NCBI GenBank assembly: GCA_934133015.1
Contig: CAKPAQ010000053.1
Location: forward strand, 1-6,197
DNA from: an uncultured Bacilli bacterium
GTDB taxonomy: Bacteria > Bacillota_I > Bacilli_A > RF39 > UBA660
Direction: 5' to 3'
DNA: 6,197 nucleotides
Shown: positions 1 through 5,958 of the stretch, one piece after another
Layout of the letters: each line of letters opens with the position of its first letter
How positions within the stretch are numbered: the stretch's first letter is position 1
The notes under the pieces: model-generated
Told to the model about the DNA's origin: nothing
The model's input: only the letters and a program-made list of their open reading frames with translations
Databases searched by the model: none
Made by a program: the position numbers and the translations under genes

Positions 1-615
1 GGTTTAAATAATGATAAAGACTTAGCTAGAAAGTTATTAGATTATAATAAAAATATGTTAATAATAGATGCTACTTCTGGAATGGAAATAACTTATGGTA
101 ATGAAGAATTATGGTTAAATCCATCAAACTTACTTATGATAGTTCAAAATATTAAAAATGGTTTAAATGAATATATTACTAATAGTTATTTAAAAAAAGA
201 AATTGAAACTAACTATGAACAATTAAAAGTCTCATTATCCGAATTAGATGCTGATATTAAATTAACTGCTGAAAATGCTTCTAGAAAGACTATTGTAGTA
301 AATAATAATTCCCTAAAATATTTAGAAAAGTATGGTTTTAATGTAATATCATTAGATGATTCTAATATTAATATCAGTGATAAAACAATAACTGAAGTTA
401 ATAAATTAATTGATAAAGGTGAAGTTACTCATTTATTTGTTTTAGATAAAACTAAAAATAGTAAAGTATTTGATAATATTGTTTCTGAAACTGGAATAAG
501 TACTTATACTTTTAAAAAATTAGATAATATTAATGATATTGAAAGAGATAATAAAGAAAATTACATAACTCTAATGAATTATAATATTGAATTATTAAGA
601 AGTGAATTATATTAA
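1..615 (+). CDS. Zn/Mn-type ABC transporter substrate-binding protein, 3' part (5' end outside window)
   Basis: The frame is open from base 1, so the gene begins before the window; the ATG at 55 is internal. 204 residues are visible. They fit the C-terminal part of cluster-9 metal-binding lipoproteins (ZnuA/AdcA/PsaA/MntC family), which capture Zn2+ or Mn2+ outside the membrane for an ABC permease. Seen: the block ending in LWLNPSN at visible residues 37-43 (family DPHxWLsP), a long linking helix rich in K and E, the VVNNNSLKYLEKYGF strand-helix block near 99-113, HLFVLDKTKNSK near 144-155, and a closing helix LMNYNIELLRSEL. Odd: the His of DPHxW is replaced by Glu (about residue 36), and the second-lobe His/Glu is replaced by Asn (about 102-103). 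An Asp near 175 may keep the fourth ligand position. The N-terminal ligand and lipoprotein signal cannot be seen. Family assignment is fairly sure; the metal, or whether one is bound, is open. Confidence 0.8.
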   Translation, partial: GLNNDKDLARKLLDYNKNMLIIDATSGMEITYGNEELWLNPSNLLMIVQNIKNGLNEYITNSYLKKEIETNYEQLKVSLSELDADIKLTAENASRKTIVVNNNSLKYLEKYGFNVISLDDSNINISDKTITEVNKLIDKGEVTHLFVLDKTKNSKVFDNIVSETGISTYTFKKLDNINDIERDNKENYITLMNYNIELLRSELY

Positions 616-633
616 TTAACCACTTCTTTTTTT
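597..633 (+). terminator. Rho-independent terminator of the substrate-binding protein gene
   Basis: AAGAAGTG (597-604) pairs perfectly with CACTTCTT (621-628), and a run of seven T follows (627-633). The loop contains a smaller AATTA/TAATT pairing. The stop codon TAA at 613-615 lies inside the hairpin, so the coding end and the terminator overlap. Confidence 0.8.
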
Positions 634-637
634 CAAG

Positions 638-659
638 AAAAAAAGACTATTTTCTAGTC
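638..659 (-). terminator. Rho-independent terminator of the Tim44-like gene
   Basis: Read on the minus strand, GACTA (659-655), loop GAAAA, TAGTC (649-645) is followed by seven T (644-638). The stem is short (5 bp) but perfect and immediately followed by the U-tract. The stop codon TAG (649-647) of the minus-strand gene is part of the stem. It sits back to back with the plus-strand terminator at 597-633. Confidence 0.65.
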
Positions 660-1330
660 CTAATTTCTTCTTTACCAGCAAGTACCCAATGATACTTTCT
701 ATTAACTATTGTTGACCCACATCTTGTACAATTGTTTTGACTAATTATTCTAGTCACATAACCACAATTAGGGCAAGCAATACTTTCTTTTTCAGTTCTA
801 TTTTTAACAAATGTTAAAATATATTCTTTTTCATTACGTTTAGTTTTACTACCACTAATTATTCTATCTCCCTGAATTTTATCTTTATCTTCTTCTTTAA
901 TTGGTGATACATCAACAACATATTCATGATATGATACTTTCATCCAAACCTTAGCTATTTCAATATCATCTTTAATAGTTAAATTAACTAATTTACTAAA
1001 AATGGGATTCATATTAGAAACAATATTTTTAACATTTCTTTCTTTAGCCTGACTAATACTAATCAAATAGTTATTATATAATTGATCTGCTAAAACATCT
1101 CTTAATAATTCATAATTTTCGTATTCAACGCCACTAATTATTTGACTATATAAACTATAAGCCCAATTACCATATTCCTTACTAGTATAATCTTTACCAA
1201 TATTTTTTAAATACTTATCAGATACTTCCATATACATACTTTCATCCTTAGAAAGTTTAGTAATCATGATAAGACATATTAAAATAACTATTCCTAAAAA
1301 GATAAATCCAAATACAAATAGACCTATCAT
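647..1330 (-). CDS. Membrane-anchored Tim44-like domain protein with C-terminal zinc ribbon
   Basis: 227 residues. Residues 2-24 form one hydrophobic segment followed by KLSK, so it is an N-terminal membrane anchor, with the rest probably cytoplasmic. Residues about 50-145 show the Tim44-like (NTF2-type) pattern: aromatic helix around WAYSLYSQI, LLRDVLADQLYNNY, then alternating strands including AKVWMKVSYHEYVVD. Strands continue after a charged loop (YILTFVKNR). Residues 186-204 are a zinc ribbon, CPNC (186-189) and CTRC (201-204), ahead of a final strand and basic tail. Firmicutes proteins joining a Tim44-like domain to such a ribbon are common but uncharacterised; a protein-binding role at the membrane is inference. 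Its ATG overlaps the upstream gene's stop by 4 bp (ATGA, 1330-1327), implying translational coupling. An AAGGA about 10 nt upstream lies inside that gene. Confidence 0.75.
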   Translation of the reverse strand: MIGLFVFGFIFLGIVILICLIMITKLSKDESMYMEVSDKYLKNIGKDYTSKEYGNWAYSLYSQIISGVEYENYELLRDVLADQLYNNYLISISQAKERNVKNIVSNMNPIFSKLVNLTIKDDIEIAKVWMKVSYHEYVVDVSPIKEEDKDKIQGDRIISGSKTKRNEKEYILTFVKNRTEKESIACPNCGYVTRIISQNNCTRCGSTIVNRKYHWVLAGKEEIRTRK

Positions 1331-1947
1331 ATTCTTCTTTTCCTTTCAATAAGAGAAATAAATAATACCATAACCAAAAGTACTATTCCAACTCCTGCTA
1401 AAATTATACTAGATGCATACTTTTTATTATTAAGAATTGAATTCTTATTTTCAACTATCTGAGTAGTTGTTGTAACTTTACCAGTTTCCTCAATTGTATA
1501 ATTACTATCATCAAAAGTCTTTTGAACATCACCAGTTAAATCAGTTCTATAACCAATATTTAATAAGCTAGTACCTATTTTATTATCATATTTATTATAT
1601 GAATACTCATATATTTTCTTTTCCATATCACATTTTTTACTTTGAGAAAAACCAACAAAAGTACTATCACCTATTATTGTAAATGGAATACCACTTTTAC
1701 TAACACCATACAATTCCTTAGCTTTTTTCATTAAATCATTATTAATATCTGATGAAATATCATAAGAATAAATTTTAATATTAAAATATCTTTCTTTTAA
1801 AGCCTCCAAATAAGCTTTTTCCTGATTACAGTAGTTACACCCACTACTATTAAAAAAATAAATATTTACTTCATTTAAAGCAAAAACTTTATTAGGTAAA
1901 ATTAAAAAAATAGTTAACACTAGTAACATAAAAATTCTTTTTTTCAT
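1327..1947 (-). CDS. Secreted, membrane-anchored thioredoxin-like protein (CNYC active site)
   Basis: 206 residues from the ATG at 1947. An in-frame GTG at 1953 would add two residues but leaves only about 3 nt after the GGG of the ribosome binding site. Residues 1-24 are a signal peptide (MKKR, hydrophobic core, likely cleavage after VFA). Residues 27-118 form a thioredoxin/glutaredoxin-like domain: strand VNIYFF, redox motif C37-N-Y-C40, helix, strand IKIYSYD, helix, and cis-proline loop SGIPFTIIG with Pro88. A third Cys lies at 106. A Thr/Asn-rich linker follows, then a membrane segment (about 178-200) and a basic tail ERKRRI. The catalytic domain should therefore face outside, tethered by its C-terminus, and act in thiol-disulfide exchange on envelope proteins (inference). 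Overlaps the Tim44-like gene by 4 bp. The TGA stop is backed by an immediately following TAG. Confidence 0.8.
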   Translation of the reverse strand: MKKRIFMLLVLTIFLILPNKVFALNEVNIYFFNSSGCNYCNQEKAYLEALKERYFNIKIYSYDISSDINNDLMKKAKELYGVSKSGIPFTIIGDSTFVGFSQSKKCDMEKKIYEYSYNKYDNKIGTSLLNIGYRTDLTGDVQKTFDDSNYTIEETGKVTTTTQIVENKNSILNNKKYASSIILAGVGIVLLVMVLFISLIERKRRI

Positions 1948-1953
1948 AATCAC

Positions 1954-1959
1954 TCACCC
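1954..1959 (-). promoter_or_regulatory. Ribosome binding site deciding the start of the thioredoxin-like gene
   Basis: Minus-strand GGGTGA (preceded by AAA) matches the GGTGA part of the anti-Shine-Dalgarno complement. It lies 6 nt before the ATG at 1947, but directly against the alternative GTG at 1953, so ATG is preferred. Confidence 0.5.
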
Positions 1960-1978
1960 TTTACTTTTCTACATTACT

Positions 1979-1987
1979 AGTATAACA
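1979..1987 (-). promoter_or_regulatory. Extended -10 promoter for the thioredoxin-like/Tim44-like operon
   Basis: Minus strand reads TGTTATACT: TATACT at 1984-1979 preceded by TGn, an extended -10 element. No good TTGACA-like -35 is seen at 16-18 bp, only T-rich sequence. Predicted start near 1972 gives a leader of about 25 nt. Confidence 0.5.
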
Positions 1988-2016
1988 CAAAATTACTTAA
2001 GGAAAAAGAACATTTT

Positions 2017-2715
2017 TTATTTTAGAGATGACGCTATTATACTAAGTTGATTAGTAACAACATATATAAGTGAATCATAATTAGAAATATTATCTTGTAA
2101 ATACTGATATTGAGCTAAATTCATAATATTTTCTAACATAATTATCTTATTTTCTTTAAGTTTTACTAAAATATCACTTTTATCAGTTTCAGAAACATTT
2201 GGTATAGAAACAGCATAAAAATCAACATCTAAGTTCCAAAGACTAGAATCATGTTCACTAATACCTATTCCTATTTTGGCATTTAATTGTCTATTTATAA
2301 AATCAAGCTGACCTGGTATTAATTTAAGATAAATATCTACATTGGGATAATTATTTATTATATTGATAATAGAATTAATTAATACTTGATTATTTTGACC
2401 ATAATCTGGAACATCTATTACCAATTTTTTTAAAATTCCTTCATATAATTTTAAAACTTGATTAAGTGTCAATATTTCTATTCTTTTAACGCCTGATTCT
2501 ATATTAAATAATGCTAATTCTGAATAAGTCATACTATTTATGGGAATATTATTAACATCTTCACTTGGATAAACAACTATCACATTATCCTTAGTCTTTT
2601 GAATAGTAATAAATACTCCATCAATATAACTAGTATTTAAAGCTAATTTAATCGCATCACTACTATTAGCCGGACTATTTTTAGTATATAATCCTTCTTT
2701 AATAATAAGTTTCAT
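2017..2715 (-). CDS. GDPD-fold protein lacking catalytic residues (probable pseudoenzyme)
   Basis: 232 residues, no signal peptide or membrane segment, so cytoplasmic. The order of blocks follows glycerophosphodiester phosphodiesterases (TIM barrel): N-terminal strand, SSDAIKLAL helix, YIDGVFITIQKTKDN (30-44; family GADGIELDVQLTKDG), VIVVYPSED, SMTYSEL (family D/LTyaEL), ILTLNQVLKLY (family iPTLeEvL) and KLVIDVPDY (family LnIEIK). The active site is replaced: HRG becomes K6-E7-G8, ENT becomes A16-N17-S18, the E and D of IELD become F35 and T37, HD becomes P50-S51, and the E of IEIK becomes D101. Phosphodiesterase activity is therefore unlikely; a binding or structural role is inference. A strong AGGAGG (2727-2722) lies 6 nt before the ATG. 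No clear terminator follows, so read-through into the next minus-strand gene, about 70 nt on, is possible. Confidence 0.7.
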   Translation of the reverse strand: MKLIIKEGLYTKNSPANSSDAIKLALNTSYIDGVFITIQKTKDNVIVVYPSEDVNNIPINSMTYSELALFNIESGVKRIEILTLNQVLKLYEGILKKLVIDVPDYGQNNQVLINSIINIINNYPNVDIYLKLIPGQLDFINRQLNAKIGIGISEHDSSLWNLDVDFYAVSIPNVSETDKSDILVKLKENKIIMLENIMNLAQYQYLQDNISNYDSLIYVVTNQLSIIASSLK

Positions 2716-2745
2716 TTAAAACCTCCTATGATATATTATTCAAAT

Positions 2746-2754
2746 ATTTTAACA
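2746..2754 (-). promoter_or_regulatory. Extended -10 promoter for the GDPD-like gene
   Basis: Minus strand TGTTAAAAT (2754-2746) is an extended -10. A TTGGCA (2777-2772) lies 20 bp upstream, which is longer than usual for a -35. Predicted start near 2739 gives a leader of about 24 nt carrying AGGAGG. Confidence 0.45.
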
Positions 2755-2770
2755 AAATTAAAAAAAGTTA

Positions 2771-2799
2771 TTGCCAAACAAAATAATATTTGATAAAAT
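2771..2799 (+). promoter_or_regulatory. Promoter of the tRNA-Met gene
   Basis: TTGCCA (2771-2776), a 17-bp spacer, then TAAAAT (2794-2799) preceded by TGA, making an extended -10. Predicted start near 2806, about 13 nt before the mature tRNA 5' end. Also the most likely source of transcripts reaching the membrane-protein gene at 2955. Confidence 0.75.
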
Positions 2800-2818
2800 T
2801 AAGTTGTTAATTCGTTAT

Positions 2819-2895
2819 GGCGAGGTAGCTCAGCTGGCTAGAGCGTTCGGTTCATACCCGAAAGGTCGAGGGTTCGATCCCCCCTCTCGCTACCA
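2819..2895 (+). tRNA. tRNA-Met (anticodon CAT), elongator type
   Basis: 77 nt with encoded CCA (2893-2895). Acceptor GGCGAGG (2819-2825) pairs with TCTCGCT (2885-2891), including G1-U72 and G7-U66 wobbles. D-arm GCTC/GAGC; anticodon stem TTCGG (2846-2850) / CCGAA (2858-2862) with loop TTCATAC, anticodon CAT at 2853-2855; T-loop TTCGATC (2873-2879). The anticodon stem lacks the GGG/CCC of initiator tRNA, and the overall sequence resembles Bacillus elongator tRNA-Met, so initiator and lysidine-type tRNA-Ile are less likely. Odd: T-stem GAGGG (2868-2872) faces CCCCC (2880-2884), giving an A-C mismatch at positions 50-64. Confidence 0.95.
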
Positions 2896-2907
2896 ATATA
2901 GTTTTAG

Positions 2908-2933
2908 ACTAATCTGCAAAGATTAGTTTTTTT
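2908..2933 (+). terminator. Rho-independent terminator after tRNA-Met
   Basis: ACTAATCT (2908-2915), a GCAA tetraloop (GNRA type) and AGATTAGT (2920-2927) form a perfect 8-bp stem followed by seven T (2927-2933). It ends only 21 bp before the ATG of the next gene. Confidence 0.85.
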
Positions 2934-2940
2934 ATTAAAC

Positions 2941-2946
2941 AAGGAG
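2941..2946 (+). promoter_or_regulatory. Ribosome binding site of the membrane-protein gene
   Basis: AAGGAG, 8 nt before the ATG at 2955, fixes the start. It follows the tRNA terminator's U-tract by only 7 bp. Confidence 0.8.
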
Positions 2947-2954
2947 TTAATTAT

Positions 2955-4592
2955 ATGAATAAAAAAATATCTGTAATAATATTGTCATTACTATATACAT
3001 TATTTTGCGTTGTTGGAATTAGCTTTATGGCTTCCAATAGTTTCAAATATCTAACTAAAAACTTTTTCTTAGTAATAATAATAACGTTAGTTCTATTTAT
3101 AATATTTTATTTTTTACTTACTAAACTATTTAATTACTTAGATAAATATAAAACTAATGAATTAAAAGTATCAAATAAATTATTAATCTTATTTGATAAA
3201 CATCCTATACTATTTTCTTTTATAATTATGATTTTAGCTTGGTTAATCTATCTTATAGCTTTTTATCCTGCTATCTTATCGCCAGATCCAAGTTTTCAAT
3301 TACTACAATATTTTGGGATTGATAATAAATATTCAAGTTATGTAGTTTTACTTGATAAAAATGTTATTATTACTAATCATCATCCTGTAATTCATACTTT
3401 ATTACTTGGTACATGTGCTAATATAGGTTTAACTTTATTTAACGATATAAACATTGGCCTATTTATATATAGTATAATTCAAACTATTATTTTAGCTTTA
3501 ACTTTATCATATACAATCTTCTTTATGAAAAAGATAAACACGCCATTAAAATATCAAATCATTTGTCTATTAATCTACGCTTTAGTACCAGTATTTCCTC
3601 TTTATGCAATGAGTCCTGTAAAAGATGTTATCTTTGGTTGTTTAGTTATTCTATATATAATTCAATTTTATAAATATCTAACTAATATGGAATCAATAAA
3701 TATAAAATCAATTATAAGAACCCTTATCTTAATAATTTTAGTTATTCTATTTAGAAACAATGGAATTCACTTAGTCATCTTAACTTTTCCATTATTAATA
3801 TTATTATGTAAGAAACATTATAAAGTTTATTCTATTATGACCTTAATTATTATTACTATCTTTATTACTTATTCAAAAATAGTACTTCCTTTTTTCAAAA
3901 TAACACCATCAAGTATTAGAGAAACACTTAGTATACCTTTCCAACAAACAGCTAGATATGTTAGTAATTATGATGATGAGGTAACTAAAAATGAAAAAGA
4001 AAAAATAGATAAAATATTAACTTATGATACTTTAAAAGAAAGATATAATTCTGAAAAAGCTGACCCTGTAAAAAATGAATACAATCGCTATGCTACTAAT
4101 GAAGATTTAAAAGAATATTTCAAAGTGTGGTTTAATATGTTTACTAAACATCCAATGTGTTATGTAGAAGCAACTATTAATAATACTTATGGTTATTTCT
4201 ATCCTGTAAAAACCAATTGGTATGTCTACTATAAGTACAATAAAACTTTAAAAGATAATAATATTGATTATCATTATAATAGTTTATCTTCACTTAGAAA
4301 TAGTTTATCTACCTATGGAAGAAGTTTTCCATATATTCCTATTTTAGGCTTAATTGTAAATATTGGATTTAATAATTGGTTACTTATATTTATGTTTATT
4401 TATTTAATATATAAGAAAAAATACCATGAAATGTTTTATTTAATACCATCATTTGTTTTAACTTTAGTATGTATAGCGTCACCTGTAAATGCTTACTTTA
4501 GATATGCTCTTCCTAATGTATTTGCTATGCCAACACTATTAGCTATATTTATCCATATAATCAAAAAGAAAGAATTAGAAAAAAGCATCTAA
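2955..4592 (+). CDS. Polytopic membrane protein, GT-C/DUF6020-like
   Basis: 545 residues with roughly 12 hydrophobic segments: about 5-27, 36-58, 84-106, 145-190, 199-240, 252-286, 290-312, then 459-485, 492-512 and 519-537. One large hydrophilic domain (about 313-458) probably faces outside. Motifs: SPDPSFQ (109-115) just after the third segment, NHHPVIHTLLLG (141-152), SPVKDVIFG (220-228), RNNG (267-270), SIPFQQTARYV (326-336) and SPVNAYFRYALP (509-520). An Asp after an early membrane segment plus a late outer domain is typical of GT-C glycosyltransferases, and the pattern matches what I recall of DUF6020 proteins. Transfer of a lipid-linked sugar to an envelope polymer is inference; the substrate is unknown. 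AAGGAG (2941-2946) lies 8 nt before the ATG. No separate promoter fits after the tRNA terminator. Convergent with murC. Confidence 0.75.
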   Translation: MNKKISVIILSLLYTLFCVVGISFMASNSFKYLTKNFFLVIIITLVLFIIFYFLLTKLFNYLDKYKTNELKVSNKLLILFDKHPILFSFIIMILAWLIYLIAFYPAILSPDPSFQLLQYFGIDNKYSSYVVLLDKNVIITNHHPVIHTLLLGTCANIGLTLFNDINIGLFIYSIIQTIILALTLSYTIFFMKKINTPLKYQIICLLIYALVPVFPLYAMSPVKDVIFGCLVILYIIQFYKYLTNMESINIKSIIRTLILIILVILFRNNGIHLVILTFPLLILLCKKHYKVYSIMTLIIITIFITYSKIVLPFFKITPSSIRETLSIPFQQTARYVSNYDDEVTKNEKEKIDKILTYDTLKERYNSEKADPVKNEYNRYATNEDLKEYFKVWFNMFTKHPMCYVEATINNTYGYFYPVKTNWYVYYKYNKTLKDNNIDYHYNSLSSLRNSLSTYGRSFPYIPILGLIVNIGFNNWLLIFMFIYLIYKKKYHEMFYLIPSFVLTLVCIASPVNAYFRYALPNVFAMPTLLAIFIHIIKKKELEKSI

Positions 4593-4598
4593 TTCTTT
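4569..4598. terminator. Bidirectional terminator between the membrane-protein gene and murC
   Basis: AAAGAATTAG (4569-4578) and CTAATTCTTT (4589-4598) form a perfect 10-bp stem with a 10-nt loop. A short T-rich stretch follows on the plus strand. On the minus strand the stem is followed by CTTTTT, so it can also end murC transcripts. The stop codon TAA of the membrane-protein gene (4590-4592) is in the right arm; the murC stop is 6 bp away. Confidence 0.75.
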
Positions 4599-4603
4599 TA
4601 AAT

Positions 4604-5908
4604 TTATTTAATACTATTTATATATTTTTCTTTTAAATGGCTTATATCAGCACAACTCATAAAACAAATAACACTATTTTTATGTTTAGTTAATTTGGAA
4701 ATATCATTCTCTGATATCATATCACCATTATTTAAGCCATCTAATACAATTTTTGAAGTAACCCCAGGATAATCTTCTTGACTCTCGCGATTACAATCTA
4801 TTTCTGTTATATATTGATAATCTGCAATATTCATACTAGAAGCAAATTCTTTAGGAAAAGCAGCTGTTCTAGAATAAGTATTTGGTTTAAATACAACTAC
4901 CAATTCTTTGTCAGGATATTTTTGACGAGCAGCTTCTAATGTAACTTTAATTTCAGTAGGATGATGAGCATAATCATCAATTATAACAATATCACCATAT
5001 ACTTCTTCAGCAAATCTTCTTTTAGCATTTTTAAAAGTTTTTAACAAATCATGTATTTTTTCATAACCAATTCCTAATTTAGAACACATTGTAATACAAG
5101 CTAAAGCATTTAAAACCATATGTTTACCATATAAAGGTAAATCAAAATGTCCTAATAAATTACCATTTATAGTACAATCAAAACTAGCTCCACTAGCATC
5201 AAAGGTAATGTTTTTAGCAACGACATCATTATCATCATTAAAGCCATAAAAGATAACTTCTTTATCAAAATTAATCTTACGTATATTAATGTTATCTCCG
5301 CATACAATTAATCCTTTTTTAGTATTTTTAGCAAATTGTTCAAAGGTCTTAATAATATCATCTATATCTTTATAACATTCTGTATGTTCAAGTTCTATAT
5401 TAGTAATAATTGAATATGTAGGATGATATGCTAAAAAGTGTCTATTAAACTCATCAGATTCAATAACAAAATATTTATTATTTTTATCAGCATGACCACT
5501 ACCATCACCTATAAAGTAATTACACCCATAAGTATTATTAAGAACATGAGTAATTAAAGAACTAGTAGTTGTTTTACCATGAGTACCAGATACTGATATA
5601 GTTTCAAATATATCTGTTAAATCACCTATTATTTCATTATAAGGTTTAATTGTTAAGCCGAGTTCTTTAACTCTAATTATTTCTTTATGGTCATCACTAA
5701 ATGCCTTCGAATATGTAACAATAGTATCTTTATCTATATCATGATTACTATCATAATAAATAGGTATACCTCTTACATCTAAGCCAGTTTGTGTAAATTT
5801 ATAATCTTTAACATCATCATATCCACTAACAGTGTTACCAAGATCATGTAATAAATTAGCAAGTGTTGCCATACCTGATCCTTTTATCCCTATACAATAA
5901 TATTTCAC
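4604..5908 (-). CDS. murC: UDP-N-acetylmuramate--L-alanine ligase (MurC)
   Basis: Cytoplasmic ATP-dependent ligase joining L-alanine to UDP-MurNAc, the first peptide step of peptidoglycan precursor synthesis. 434 residues from GTG at 5908, close to Bacillus MurC in length. Seen: N-terminal Rossmann motif GIKGSG (7-12), P-loop SGTHGKTTT (107-115, Lys112), ESDEFNRHFL (150-159), NIELEH (170-175), KHMVLNALA (262-270), RRF (297-299), DDYAHHPTEI (311-320), FKPNTYSRT (340-348). The GTG start yields MKYYCIGIKGSG, matching family N-termini; an in-frame TTG at 5938 would add ten residues, but it has no ribosome binding site and its codons overlap a TATAAT box. Several usually conserved spots differ: DH is EH, FQPH is FKPN, and the C-terminal GAGD is SCAD. 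The nucleotide-binding and ligase motifs otherwise look intact. Single-gene unit with its own promoter. Confidence 0.95.
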   Translation of the reverse strand: MKYYCIGIKGSGMATLANLLHDLGNTVSGYDDVKDYKFTQTGLDVRGIPIYYDSNHDIDKDTIVTYSKAFSDDHKEIIRVKELGLTIKPYNEIIGDLTDIFETISVSGTHGKTTTSSLITHVLNNTYGCNYFIGDGSGHADKNNKYFVIESDEFNRHFLAYHPTYSIITNIELEHTECYKDIDDIIKTFEQFAKNTKKGLIVCGDNINIRKINFDKEVIFYGFNDDNDVVAKNITFDASGASFDCTINGNLLGHFDLPLYGKHMVLNALACITMCSKLGIGYEKIHDLLKTFKNAKRRFAEEVYGDIVIIDDYAHHPTEIKVTLEAARQKYPDKELVVVFKPNTYSRTAAFPKEFASSMNIADYQYITEIDCNRESQEDYPGVTSKIVLDGLNNGDMISENDISKLTKHKNSVICFMSCADISHLKEKYINSIK

Positions 5909-5918
5909 ATCGTTCACT

Positions 5919-5923
5919 TCCTC
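5919..5923 (-). promoter_or_regulatory. Ribosome binding site supporting the GTG start of murC
   Basis: Minus-strand GAGGA (5923-5919) lies 10 nt before GTG at 5908. It is at or very near the predicted transcript 5' end, so the leader would be very short. Confidence 0.5.
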
Positions 5924-5929
5924 TACTAC

Positions 5930-5958
5930 ATTATACAATAAAGGTCAAAAAAAAAGAA
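5930..5958 (-). promoter_or_regulatory. Probable murC promoter
   Basis: A perfect TATAAT lies at 5935-5930, with a weak TTCTTT (5958-5953) 17 bp upstream. The predicted start near 5923 places the ribosome binding site at the transcript end. The upstream half overlaps the U-tract of the preceding gene's terminator. Confidence 0.6.

Noticed and set aside
55..615. Complete small gene starting at the ATG at 55
   Set aside because: The frame is open to base 1 and the preceding 18 codons (from GLNNDKD) fit the same family; no ribosome binding site precedes 55.
1327..1330. TGA stop as a sign of, or against, UGA-Trp recoding
   Set aside because: The TGA is followed at once by TAG in the same frame, so it is not diagnostic by itself. 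Intact frames using TGG for Trp make the standard code the simple reading.
1988..2016. Terminator after the GDPD-like gene
   Set aside because: Only weak A/T pairing (AAAAAATGTTCTTTTT type on the minus strand) with no GC-containing stem and no clean U-tract.
2716..2818. Riboswitch or T-box leader in the divergent region
   Set aside because: The predicted leaders are only about 13-24 nt on each strand, and no conserved T-box or aptamer motif is visible.
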